A stretch of DNA of 24,061 bases from an uncultured Saprospiraceae bacterium (GTDB lineage Bacteria; Bacteroidota; Bacteroidia; Chitinophagales; Saprospiraceae): NCBI GenBank assembly GCA_938002705.1, contig CALLAG010000341.1, positions 1 through 24,061 on the forward strand, written 5' to 3'. Below are positions 1-7,197 of the stretch, one piece after another. A program made the position numbers and the translations under genes. The number at the start of each line of letters is the position of its first letter. Position 1 is the first letter of the stretch. The notes beneath the pieces are model-generated. The model did no database searches and was not told the DNA's origin. It was given only the letters and a program-made list of their open reading frames with translations.

Positions 1-1
1 A

Positions 2-130
2 TCAGGCTACATATATGCAGGAATCCCAGCTAAGAAATTAAAACTACTCGATGCAGCGACTGCCGAGCGATATATCAAGGGCACAGCAGAGCACTACGTC
101 GAGTATGCTAAGGGATATCGGACGGTGTAG
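2..130 (+). CDS. C-terminal end of a gamma-carbonic-anhydrase-like hexapeptide protein (partial)
   Basis: The open frame enters from the left edge and ends in TAG at 128-130, leaving 42 residues. They begin SGYIYAGIPAKK, the last turn of a left-handed beta-helix with the G-x-P-A-K motif. A helical tail follows (ERYIKGTAEHYVEYAKGYRTV, written here as ERYIKGTAEHY then VEYAKGYRTV). This arrangement is typical of the YrdA/PaaY/gamma-carbonic-anhydrase group of trimeric hexapeptide proteins. The metal-binding histidines would lie upstream, outside the window, so enzymatic activity cannot be judged. It converges with the hydrolase gene, and the C-rich repeat block lies between them. Another hexapeptide acyltransferase is the main alternative. 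Confidence 0.7.
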   Translation, partial: SGYIYAGIPAKKLKLLDAATAERYIKGTAEHYVEYAKGYRTV

Positions 131-271
131 TTAGAATTCGATCCATCAGTGTATCGGAATTGATAATTAGGATAAATTGATGCAAAGGTGTCACTACTTT
201 TAATCTAATAAACCATTTGAATTTTCCTTAAAATGGAAAAGTTTTTATAAACATTGGCCAAGTTTTATATT

Positions 272-306
272 CCCAAAAACCCAAAAACCCAAAAACCCAA
301 AAACCC
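272..306. repeat. CCCAAAAA octamer repeat, four units plus CCC (G-quadruplex motif on the minus strand)
   Basis: Five CCC tracts at 272, 280, 288, 296 and 304 are separated by exactly five A each. Read on the minus strand this is GGG-T5 repeated, which meets the usual four-tract G-quadruplex pattern. It sits between two convergent genes, directly beside a second, looser C-rich repeat. Confidence 0.9.
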
Positions 307-456
307 TTTACACCCTTAAGCCCTTACACCCTTACACCCTACACCTTTACACCCTTACACCTTTACACCTTTACCCCCTTACACCCTTAAGCCCTTACTC
401 CTTTGCACCCTTACACCTTTATTCCTTTACACCCTTAAAAAACCCTAACCCCCCTT
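307..456. repeat. Degenerate C-rich repeat of the CCCTTACA / CCTTTACA type
   Basis: About 150 bases are built from variants of CCCTTACAC, CCTTTACAC and CCCTTAAGC. The plus strand has only a few G (for example at 320, 391 and 405). A 20-nt word, TTACACCCTTAAGCCCTTAC, occurs at 308-327 and again at 379-398, so there is a 71-bp higher-order duplication. The block runs into the end of the hydrolase gene: its stop codon at 445-447 and its last two glycine codons lie in C-rich repeat sequence. There are no unique spacers, so it is not a CRISPR array. Strand slippage is the likely origin. Confidence 0.85.
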
Positions 457-1233
457 TTTCAACAACACCCGATGTAACTCGTCCTTGAGCAACTTATCGA
501 ATATAATACCCCTATGATCCTGACCCTCTGATGTGATGAGATTGATATCTGGAAACTTAGATTTTAATTCTACGGCATACTTGTAATCAACGACCGGATC
601 TTGAGTGCCATGGATTATTGAGGTAGGACTTCTGACAGTGCTCATATGATCTATGACTGGCAGTTTGATCCGCATAAGGAAATCTGGGAGAAACCAGGCA
701 AATTGATTTTTGATATCAACAAGACTTGTAAATGGTGCTATCATAAATAGATGAGCTGGCTGATGTTTAGAAGCGACATAACTTGCCATTCCTGAACCTA
801 AAGAATAGCCCATCAGATAGATGTCTTTCTCATCATACCTTGACATTAAGAACTGATAAGCTTGGTCTGCGTCGGGGAGTAGATCATTGTCTGACCATAT
901 TTTTCCTTCCGTCTTACCGTAACCTCTGTAGTCGGGTATGAATACATCATAGCCGATGTTCTGCACCATGCGAGATTGGTATATAGATCTGAAGATGTTG
1001 CCTTTGTTACCATGAAAATAAAGAATGACACCTTTGCTGGGTGTTTTTGATTTTATAAATAGACAATTCATGGTGAGATCATCATCTACTGGTATCTCCA
1101 CCTCTATACCTTTTGTGAAGACCTCTTCCTCATATATCTTATGTGGTCTGAGGATAATCTTGTCTTGGAGTATGTAAGCCAATAGGCATACAATTACATA
1201 TGTTCCGATGACGATTTTAAAGAACAACTTCAT
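445..1233 (-). CDS. Membrane-anchored alpha/beta hydrolase (BEM46/ABHD13-like)
   Basis: The protein is a serine hydrolase of unknown substrate. It starts with a basic residue and one hydrophobic segment (about residues 4-23), probably a membrane anchor with the catalytic domain outside the cytoplasm. Motifs, numbered from the ATG: the HGN oxyanion-type motif near 74-76; the nucleophile elbow GYSLGSG with Ser near 144; an acid Asp in GTQDP near 212; and a His in GQDHRG near 240. All catalytic residues and the usual order of this family are present. I chose the ATG at 1233; a GTG two codons upstream (1239) gives 264 residues instead of 262. The C-terminus, KKGG, runs into the C-rich repeat block, so its exact length may vary between strains. 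It is divergent from the acyl-CoA dehydrogenase gene. Confidence 0.85.
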   Translation of the reverse strand: MKLFFKIVIGTYVIVCLLAYILQDKIILRPHKIYEEEVFTKGIEVEIPVDDDLTMNCLFIKSKTPSKGVILYFHGNKGNIFRSIYQSRMVQNIGYDVFIPDYRGYGKTEGKIWSDNDLLPDADQAYQFLMSRYDEKDIYLMGYSLGSGMASYVASKHQPAHLFMIAPFTSLVDIKNQFAWFLPDFLMRIKLPVIDHMSTVRSPTSIIHGTQDPVVDYKYAVELKSKFPDINLITSEGQDHRGIIFDKLLKDELHRVLLKKGG

Positions 1234-1354
1234 AATCACAAATGTAATGAATTGAACAAAGTATAACTGACCGAAATAAAATTGAACTCTGAGTTAAATT
1301 AGTTCATAATTAGTCCTAAAAATAAAGTACATTTAGTCATATAAATAAAACATT

Positions 1355-3166
1355 ATGACAAATAATTACCTCGATTACGATACGCTTCAGTTTATACTTC
1401 ATGAAGTATTCGATATGAATGGACTCGTGGACTTAGATTACTATAAAGACCATGACGCAGAATCTATGAATATGTTTCTCGAGGCGATAAGAGATTTGTC
1501 AGAGAAAGAACTCTATCCATACTTCGCAGAGATGGATGAGAAGCCAGCCGTTTTTGAGGACGGAAAAATTATCATACATCCTCAGATAGCTGTCATTAAT
1601 CAGAAGCTAAGTGATGCAGGAATTATAGCTGGTCCAGTACCAGAAGAAGATGGCGGACTCCAGATGCCACATATGGCATATACTGCAGCGACATACATCA
1701 TAGACTGTGCTAATAATCACGTGTCAGGATACACTGGTCTTACACTAGGAGCGGCGGAGCTTATCATGGAGTATGGCAGTGATATACTCAAAGGTATATA
1801 TGTAGATAAGATGCTCTCAGGAGAGTGGGCTGGGACTATGTGTCTTACAGAACCACAGGCAGGCAGTTCCTTATCTGATATCACGACTTCAGCAACTCCA
1901 GATGCTGATGGTTCATATAAGATCAAAGGTCAGAAGATATTTATATCAGGAGGAGATCACGAGTATAGTGACAACTTTATACATCTTACACTGGCCCGTA
2001 TAGAAGGAGCGCCAGCGGGCACTAAGGGCATCTCATTATTCGTCGTGCCAAAGAAAAGAATCAAAGAAGATCAATCATTAGAAAACAACGATGTCATCAC
2101 AGCAGGTGACTTTCAGAAGATGGGGCAGAGAGGTTATTGTACGACACATCTTATATTCGGAGAACAAGATAACTGCAAAGGCTGGCTCGTAGGTGCTCCA
2201 CATAAGGGACTGAACTATATGTTTCTGATGATGAACGCAGCGAGAATAGCTGTAGGAAGGGGAGCAGCTGCTATAGCTATGGCATCAAGTAGAGCAGCAT
2301 TATTATATGCTCAGGACAGGAAGCAGGGTAGGCCGATAGCCAGCTCTGGCAAGAAAAACGTCCATCAAGAACCCGTTTCTATTATGGAACATGCTGATGT
2401 GAGAAGAATGCTCTTATCACAGAAAGTAATTGCAGAAGGCGCCTTAGCTATCGTCATGCAGACGAGTAAGTATTATGATCTTAAGAGAGCAAGTGAGTCA
2501 GATGCTGACAAGGAGAAGTATGGGATGCTACTAGAGATTATGACACCGATGGTCAAGACTTATCCAGCTGAGCTGGGTCAGCAAGTATGTTCTGATGGTA
2601 TCCAAATATTGGGCGGATATGGATTTTGCTCAGAATATATACTGCAGCAATATGCTCGTGATATAAGAATCCATAGTCTCTATGAGGGGACGACGGGTAT
2701 ACAATCTCTGGATCTTCTTGCCAGGAAAGTAACGATGCAAGATGGTGCTGCATTAAAATTATTGATGAAAGAAATGATGTCCTCAATAGGAGGAGCAAAG
2801 GAGTATGAAGATTTAGTACCATATGCAACGAAATTAGAATCTAAATTAGGCTCTGTTCAGAAGGTCTTGTCACACCTATTACCTCATGCGATGAAGGGTG
2901 ACTTCCAGAGATTTACAGCTGATGCTAATCTATTCATGGAGATGATGAGTCATATCACTATCGCCTGGTTATGGCTTAAGATAAGTATATCTGCAGCCGA
3001 AGGGATCAATAAGGGTGATAGTAGTAAGTTAGCTTTTTACGAAAGTAAAATCGAATGCATGAAGTTCTTCTACAAATATGAGCTTAGCAAAACAACATCA
3101 TTAGAAGAGACTATAATGGATAGTGATGAGCTTACGCTTAAGGAGAACAGTAAGGTGCTTTTTTAA
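1355..3166 (+). CDS. Acyl-CoA dehydrogenase, large (about 600 aa) DmdC/FadE-like type
   Basis: A 603-residue flavoprotein predicted to oxidise an acyl-CoA thioester to the 2-enoyl-CoA, in fatty-acid or related acid catabolism in the cytoplasm. The N-terminal helical domain covers about 40-155. The FAD/substrate motif MCLTEPQAGSS is at 162-172 in the beta-barrel middle domain. QILGGYGF is at 417-424, and the catalytic base is Glu444 in LYEGTTGIQSLDL. The position of this Glu, within YEGTxGIQ, and the extra domain of about 140 residues after it fit the long acyl-CoA dehydrogenases related to 3-methylmercaptopropionyl-CoA dehydrogenase and distinguish it from short-chain ACADs of about 380 aa. 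The true substrate cannot be told from sequence. No Shine-Dalgarno sequence is visible; the start is preceded by an A/T-rich stretch, as is usual here. No electron-transfer or thiolase gene is adjacent. Confidence 0.93.
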   Translation: MTNNYLDYDTLQFILHEVFDMNGLVDLDYYKDHDAESMNMFLEAIRDLSEKELYPYFAEMDEKPAVFEDGKIIIHPQIAVINQKLSDAGIIAGPVPEEDGGLQMPHMAYTAATYIIDCANNHVSGYTGLTLGAAELIMEYGSDILKGIYVDKMLSGEWAGTMCLTEPQAGSSLSDITTSATPDADGSYKIKGQKIFISGGDHEYSDNFIHLTLARIEGAPAGTKGISLFVVPKKRIKEDQSLENNDVITAGDFQKMGQRGYCTTHLIFGEQDNCKGWLVGAPHKGLNYMFLMMNAARIAVGRGAAAIAMASSRAALLYAQDRKQGRPIASSGKKNVHQEPVSIMEHADVRRMLLSQKVIAEGALAIVMQTSKYYDLKRASESDADKEKYGMLLEIMTPMVKTYPAELGQQVCSDGIQILGGYGFCSEYILQQYARDIRIHSLYEGTTGIQSLDLLARKVTMQDGAALKLLMKEMMSSIGGAKEYEDLVPYATKLESKLGSVQKVLSHLLPHAMKGDFQRFTADANLFMEMMSHITIAWLWLKISISAAEGINKGDSSKLAFYESKIECMKFFYKYELSKTTSLEETIMDSDELTLKENSKVLF

Positions 3167-3213
3167 TATAAAGCGTAATAGTAAGAGCATAACTAAAAGA
3201 TCTGTCTTTACAG

Positions 3214-3229
3214 GAATAGTACTCTATTC
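3214..3229. terminator. Small hairpin between convergent genes (weak candidate terminator)
   Basis: GAATAG, a four-base loop TACT, then CTATTC form a 6-bp hairpin in the 64-bp gap between the acyl-CoA dehydrogenase stop and the TerB-like stop. There is no T tract, so terminator function is doubtful. Confidence 0.25.
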
Positions 3230-3230
3230 T

Positions 3231-3626
3231 CTAATTCTGATATCTTCTGATGATGTCGAGCATAGTTTCAGTAGGAATAGGTTTAAATTTATGCTTCTCT
3301 ACGACGGATATAAATTCATCCAGCATGGGCTTAGGAAAGCCTAACTTAAAGCCATAGTGATGTATCATATCCTTTTCTTCATCTGATACGATAGTGTCTA
3401 TTTTCATGAGGAAGAGCATGTGATATAGGATATTCATTCTATCTCGCTCACTGGAGGGCACGTCGAAGTCTCCTTCTAATGGCTTATTAATAAGTTGTTC
3501 TACTCTTGAGTTATCGATACGTAACTGTTGGCCTACTTTTACAAGAAAACTCAACTCGAACTGATCAAAGAAATCATCTACGCGTGATAGTTTGATAAGA
3601 GTACTCAGCAGTTGTTCTGAAGACAT
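3231..3626 (-). CDS. TerB-like small helical protein
   Basis: A 131-residue, mostly helical, soluble protein. The pattern in its middle, LYHMLFLMKIDTIVSDEEK followed by a hydrophobic GFKLGF helix pair, resembles the TerB-like/DjlA-N fold, in which a short acidic turn between helices (here D-x-x-V-S-D-E-E) may bind a metal. Proteins of this size are common in Bacteroidota and are often mislabelled as tellurite resistance or UvrB-like. A real role in tellurite resistance is not supported by any other ter gene here. It follows the PspC gene with a 4-bp gap, so the two are very likely co-transcribed. The family call is by pattern only and the function is unknown. Confidence 0.6.
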   Translation of the reverse strand: MSSEQLLSTLIKLSRVDDFFDQFELSFLVKVGQQLRIDNSRVEQLINKPLEGDFDVPSSERDRMNILYHMLFLMKIDTIVSDEEKDMIHHYGFKLGFPKPMLDEFISVVEKHKFKPIPTETMLDIIRRYQN

Positions 3627-3630
3627 ATTG

Positions 3631-3849
3631 TTATTCTATGAGAAGATGATATCCCCTACGGAGATACGTTCTGACATTAATCCAGAAGGCAAAGATGAGA
3701 TATATGATAAGCGGAGACCCCATCGTGATGAATGAAGTATAGATGAAATAGAGTCTCACTCGTGAGCTACTTATACCCATCTTGTAAGCGATGGAGCTGC
3801 ACACACCGAAACTGGACTTCTCTACGATATCTCTTATTAATCGGATCAT
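3631..3849 (-). CDS. PspC-domain small membrane protein
   Basis: A 72-residue protein that matches the PspC domain: an N-terminal FGVCSSIAYKMGISSSRVRL segment (about 14-33), then one hydrophobic segment (about 34-56, ending at a Trp and an Arg-rich tail). PspC domains occur in the phage-shock envelope-stress response as inner-membrane sensors of PspA/PspB; no pspA or pspB is nearby, so this is a stand-alone copy. Typical stand-alone Bacteroidota PspC proteins have the same length. It is the first gene of a two-gene unit with the TerB-like protein. The ATG at 3849 gives the expected N-terminus just before the conserved motif. Confidence 0.8.
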   Translation of the reverse strand: MIRLIRDIVEKSSFGVCSSIAYKMGISSSRVRLYFIYTSFITMGSPLIIYLIFAFWINVRTYLRRGYHLLIE

Positions 3850-4009
3850 TATGCTAAATATAATGATCTTAATGTAATTGTACGAAGAGAGTTCCTATTT
3901 TATTTGTAAAAAAAATTCTGGATATAGGCTTAAGGCTGTAGAAATTTGACTACAGAAACAGTTATACCATTACATTACAGATGATGATGCAGTAGAGGAT
4001 TAGGATCGA
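3850..4009. other. Short intergenic gap
   Basis: No gene is visible. A 6-bp inverted repeat, CTGTAG (3936-3941) and CTACAG (3950-3955), lies downstream of the small membrane protein gene and could be a weak terminator hairpin. Confidence 0.3.
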
Positions 4010-4270
4010 TTAATCTATCACATCAGCGCCATAACTTTGGCTGGCTATCGTGAGATAGGCATCATTGACTTCTGGACTGTATACGGTGACATTAGGAATG
4101 GAATCCTGATAGGTATTAGGATTATAGATCTTATCAAAGCATAGAGAAAACCCTGCAAATCCAAGACATAAAATAACTGTCAGTAATAAGAGCTCTTTGA
4201 GACCTAACAATAATGTGAAAGGGACCTCTGCATCAAAACCATTGGGAGTGGCTTCATTTATTGGGAACAT
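4010..4270 (-). CDS. Small single-pass membrane protein of unknown function
   Basis: I do not recognise this 86-residue protein. It has a short hydrophilic N-terminus (about 1-18), one long hydrophobic segment (about 19-46, LLLGLKELLLLTVILCLG then FAGFSLC) and a C-terminal domain of about 40 residues rich in Asn, Tyr and Ser, which is compatible with an extracytoplasmic face. The ATG at 4270 is the only good start. It stands alone between the methyltransferase and PspC genes, on the same strand as both. A 14-nt palindrome, TATACT-AA-AGTATA (4324-4337), lies upstream, but such palindromes occur by chance in AT-rich DNA. The membrane segment makes it more credible than a random open frame of this size. 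Confidence 0.5.
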   Translation of the reverse strand: MFPINEATPNGFDAEVPFTLLLGLKELLLLTVILCLGFAGFSLCFDKIYNPNTYQDSIPNVTVYSPEVNDAYLTIASQSYGADVID

Positions 4271-4361
4271 ATGTATCGATTTTTAGTACGATAAAGATAT
4301 GTTCTTATTTACATATTATAAAATATACTAAAGTATAAATTACTGATAATCTATTAATAAG

Positions 4362-5165
4362 CTATTTTTTAGTCGCTTTTAGTGTAAATGTATGTGGTAG
4401 GCTCATTCCTTGATGATCAAAAATGTATTCCTGTTCTGCCCTTCTACGACATTGATCAAATATGTCATAAGGGGAGTAGTCATATTCCTTGAACATCGTA
4501 ATCTCCATGCCATTATCCATCAGTGATTGTAATATATCAGATATACTGTGCTGCCAGAAGTATTCTTTCATCTGTATAGGAGCATCGACATCAGCATAGG
4601 TGCCTTGCGTCTCTTCCATAATAGGCTCTCCAGTATTGAAGTAATTATAGGCAATCTTATCTTTTTCCCAATCAAATAGGAATATAACCGGATGAAATTC
4701 TGTCATATAGAATAATCCCCCTTTCGATAACCGCTGGGCAACTTGCTTAGCCCATAAGTTAAGATCTGGGAGCCATATGATAGTACCGTAACTGGTATAG
4801 ACTACATCAAAAGTGCTTTTGATATGCTTATCTGTATCATAGACATTACAACAGATAAACTGAGATTGCATACCCAGCTGATCTCTGATAGATATAGCTT
4901 TCTCTATGGCTTTAGGAGCGAGATCTATAGCCGTACACCTGGCGCCTAATCGCTCAAGGCTCAGTGTATCTTGCCCGAAGTGACACTGTAGATGGAGTAG
5001 TGACTTATCTTTTAGGTCGGGAAGTTCTTCCAGCTCTATCTTTCTTAAGCTGGTAGCACCGTCAAGAAAAGACGGCATATCATAGAATGCACTATCTATA
5101 TGGATATCTGTCTTAGCATTCCATAGTTTCTCATTGGCATCAAAATAGGCTTTGTATTGTTTCAT
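4362..5165 (-). CDS. Class I SAM-dependent methyltransferase
   Basis: A 267-residue Rossmann-fold methyltransferase. Motif I is at about 56-68 (LLHLQCHFGQDTL, with the variant C-H-F-G-Q-D in place of the common G-x-G-x-G). The acidic residue at the end of strand 2 is Asp81 (AIDLAP), and the motif II region is FDVVYTSYGTIIWLPDL near 119-135. The C-terminal half has a FHPV-FDWE-YNYF region seen in a widespread uncharacterised family. The acceptor cannot be predicted. The start at 5165 lies only 38 bp from the divergent DUF3467 gene, so their promoters must overlap each other or the coding sequences. Confidence 0.85.
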   Translation of the reverse strand: MKQYKAYFDANEKLWNAKTDIHIDSAFYDMPSFLDGATSLRKIELEELPDLKDKSLLHLQCHFGQDTLSLERLGARCTAIDLAPKAIEKAISIRDQLGMQSQFICCNVYDTDKHIKSTFDVVYTSYGTIIWLPDLNLWAKQVAQRLSKGGLFYMTEFHPVIFLFDWEKDKIAYNYFNTGEPIMEETQGTYADVDAPIQMKEYFWQHSISDILQSLMDNGMEITMFKEYDYSPYDIFDQCRRRAEQEYIFDHQGMSLPHTFTLKATKK

Positions 5166-5189
5166 AGTAATGGCTTACCTTTGAGGTAA
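5152..5189 (+). promoter_or_regulatory. Bacteroidota-type promoter for the DUF3467 gene, with a palindrome over the -7 box
   Basis: TTG (5152-5154), a 21-nt spacer and TACCTTTG (5176-5183) fit the TTG-N(17-23)-TAnnTTTG consensus, 20 bp before the ATG at 5204. The -7 box is embedded in a perfect inverted repeat, TTACCT-TTG-AGGTAA (5175-5189), which could be an operator. The upstream half of the promoter lies inside the first codons of the divergent methyltransferase gene. Confidence 0.6.
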
Positions 5190-5203
5190 AATTAATATAA
5201 ATA

Positions 5204-5518
5204 ATGGCTGAGGAAAAAAAGAAAAACTCAATGAACATTGAGTTACCAGAGGAGATAGCAGATGGAGTATATGCTAATCTTGCGATTATATCACATTCAC
5301 AATCTGAATTTGTCGTAGATTTTATACGTATGGTACCTAATGTACCTAAGGCTAAGGTAAAGTCAAGAGTGATACTGACTCCACAACATGCTAAGAGATT
5401 ATTACATGCACTCAATGACAACATTGTCAAATTCGAGAAGCAATTCGGTGCTATAAAAGAAGGTAAACAAGAGAAGATGAACTTCCCTATGAACTTTACG
5501 CCTACGGCACAGGCATAG
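5204..5518 (+). CDS. DUF3467 family protein
   Basis: A 104-residue soluble protein that matches the DUF3467 family. The core is an A-N-L-A-I-I-S-H-S-x-S-E-F stretch (about 25-37), then FIRMVPNVPKAKVKSRVIL-like strands (about 40-58), and a helical T-P-Q-H-A-K-R-L-L-H-A-L segment (about 59-70). The family is small, single-domain and common in Bacteroidota; its molecular function is not established, although the HAKRLLxAL helix is its hallmark. The tail is low in complexity and rich in Met, Phe and Asn. The stop codon TAG (5516-5518) directly abuts the stop of the convergent regulator gene, leaving no room for a terminator between them. Confidence 0.85.
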   Translation: MAEEKKKNSMNIELPEEIADGVYANLAIISHSQSEFVVDFIRMVPNVPKAKVKSRVILTPQHAKRLLHALNDNIVKFEKQFGAIKEGKQEKMNFPMNFTPTAQA

Positions 5519-6208
5519 TTAAGTATTGTATGCGGAAAAGAAACCGTCTTTGTATCCAGCTGATATGGGGATTTTATTTCCAGATATGCTGACTTGATTT
5601 CCTTCTACAAAGTCAATTTTATCAAGGTTGACGATGTAGGAACGATGTGTACGGATGAAGGTAGACTGATTTAATTTATCATAATTGGAGAGTCTATCCT
5701 TGACCGTATATGTTTTTTCTGTAGTATGGACTTTGACATAATCACCATAAGCTTCAAAATAGTGGATCGTCTTAAGTGATACTTTATATAGTCGTTTGTT
5801 CTCTTTGACAGTTATACTTCTTTCTATAATCTGAGTCTTTGCTCTACTATGGGTTTTATTTATCTTTTCTACAGATTTCAGAAATCTGTCAAATGATATA
5901 GGTTTTAATAAATAGTCAAAGGCATTGTATTCGAATGCCTCAACGGCATATTGAGGATAAGCTGTTGTAAATATTACTTTCTGATCATTCTCTAAACTTA
6001 TAAGTAAATCCATTCCAGTTAGATCTGGCATATTTATATCCAGAAATATTATATCTACACTATTTTCTTTTAGGTAGTTTCTGACTTCTATTCCAGAATT
6101 GAATTCTCCTACTAATTCCAAATCAGAAAGCTGATTGATATAATTAATAATCAGTGCTCTTGCCAGAGGCTCATCGTCTACGACCACACATTTATGCCTC
6201 TTCATCAA
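5519..6208 (-). CDS. LytTR-type response regulator
   Basis: A 229-residue two-domain regulator. The receiver domain covers about 6-118, with the acidic pair Asp11/Asp12, the phosphoacceptor Asp57 in FLDINMPDLTG, Thr81/Thr82 and Lys102 in LLKPISF, so all key residues are present. The LytTR DNA-binding domain covers about 132-226, with the typical IHYFEAYGDYVKVHT and FIRTHRSYIVNLDKI blocks. It overlaps the end of the sensor kinase gene by 17 bp, which indicates translational coupling and a cognate pair. Targets of LytTR regulators are often adjacent or self, but no target can be seen here. A second Met at residue 2 (6205) is an equally possible start. Confidence 0.95.
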   Translation of the reverse strand: MMKRHKCVVVDDEPLARALIINYINQLSDLELVGEFNSGIEVRNYLKENSVDIIFLDINMPDLTGMDLLISLENDQKVIFTTAYPQYAVEAFEYNAFDYLLKPISFDRFLKSVEKINKTHSRAKTQIIERSITVKENKRLYKVSLKTIHYFEAYGDYVKVHTTEKTYTVKDRLSNYDKLNQSTFIRTHRSYIVNLDKIDFVEGNQVSISGNKIPISAGYKDGFFSAYNT

Positions 6209-7184
6209 GTTTTATTTCTAATTCTACACGATAATAGTTAGTTCCATTAGTTATGTTAAGCTTATGGAGCTCTGGATATAATATTGTGAGGCGTTCTTGA
6301 GCATTAGTTAATCCTAATCCGCCTACTAATTTAGAGTTGTTTTTACGTTTATTATTTTTACAATAAAGGTATAATTCTCTATGTTTCAATTCTATTCGGA
6401 TATCTATTTCAGGATTATTCTTATTACAATGTTTAAAACAGTTCTCCACGAATGGAAGTAGTACTAATGGTGCAATAGTATAATCACTACTCATAGTGGG
6501 GATGTCTGTTGTAATATTATCTAAAGATTCCAATCTCAGTTTCTCTAAGCCGATATAATTGTCAATATATTCTAATTCTTGTACCAAGGGCACTCTTTCA
6601 TTATCTGTATTATATAACATATATCTCAATGTATCAGATAGTCTGATAATACTTTCTCTTCCTTTTTCTATATCTGTACTTGTCATAGAATAAATGTTGT
6701 TAAGACTATTAAATAGAAGATGCGGATTAAGTTGAGATTTTAAGTGTGATAATTGGTTTGTCTTATACACCCTATCCAAGATCAGTTGCTCTTCTCTCAC
6801 ATAATGCCAGTCTATAGAGAGCTTAATGAGTACACTTATTATCAAATGTGCAAGAGTATAAAGCCCAACTTCCCATATTGAGGTCATACTTATCATGTAA
6901 TAACCACTGAGAATATGAGGTGTTATTATGTCAAAAATTAAATAGTGGAGTGAGATGCCTAATGGAATTAGCAGAGAGGCTAAGCATATGTAGTGGAGGT
7001 ATTTTTTCTGACTAAGAAAGTGTTCTATTATATATAGATTAATTTGAACTACGATAATAAGAGGAATCAGAAAACAAATCGTATATATGGTATGGACCAT
7101 TCCACTATCATAATGAAATGTAAAAACTCCATACAAAGCTACAATCGAAATAATCCAAAATATGTAGATCCAATAATGTCGCAT
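6192..7184 (-). CDS. LytS/YehU-type sensor histidine kinase
   Basis: An inner-membrane sensor kinase, cognate to the overlapping LytTR regulator. Numbered from the ATG at 7184 (330 residues), there are four hydrophobic segments (about 2-21, 29-53, 61-85 and 97-121). A short coiled linker follows, then the His_kinase (PF06580-type) motif LKSQLNPHLLFNSLNNI with the phosphoacceptor His155. The N box, PFVENCFKH, is near 244-252, and the glycine box GGLGLTNAQERL starts at 288. No periplasmic domain of size is present, so sensing is likely within the membrane or through the neighbouring secreted protein. The frame is open to a start at 7253, which would overlap the upstream gene by 56 bp; I prefer 7184 because the first helix starts there and it leaves a 13-bp gap. 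Confidence 0.92.
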   Translation of the reverse strand: MRHYWIYIFWIISIVALYGVFTFHYDSGMVHTIYTICFLIPLIIVVQINLYIIEHFLSQKKYLHYICLASLLIPLGISLHYLIFDIITPHILSGYYMISMTSIWEVGLYTLAHLIISVLIKLSIDWHYVREEQLILDRVYKTNQLSHLKSQLNPHLLFNSLNNIYSMTSTDIEKGRESIIRLSDTLRYMLYNTDNERVPLVQELEYIDNYIGLEKLRLESLDNITTDIPTMSSDYTIAPLVLLPFVENCFKHCNKNNPEIDIRIELKHRELYLYCKNNKRKNNSKLVGGLGLTNAQERLTILYPELHKLNITNGTNYYRVELEIKLDEEA

Positions 7185-7197
7185 ATTATAAGTCGAT

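Noticed and set aside
272..456. CRISPR array or telomere
   Set aside because: The repeats are short, degenerate and have no unique spacers, and they lie inside a chromosome-like gene context, not at a sequence end.
3231..3626. Tellurite resistance operon
   Set aside because: The TerB-like fold alone is widespread and no other ter gene accompanies it.
3631..3849. Complete phage-shock system
   Set aside because: Only a stand-alone PspC-domain protein is present; no PspA, PspB or PspF gene is nearby.
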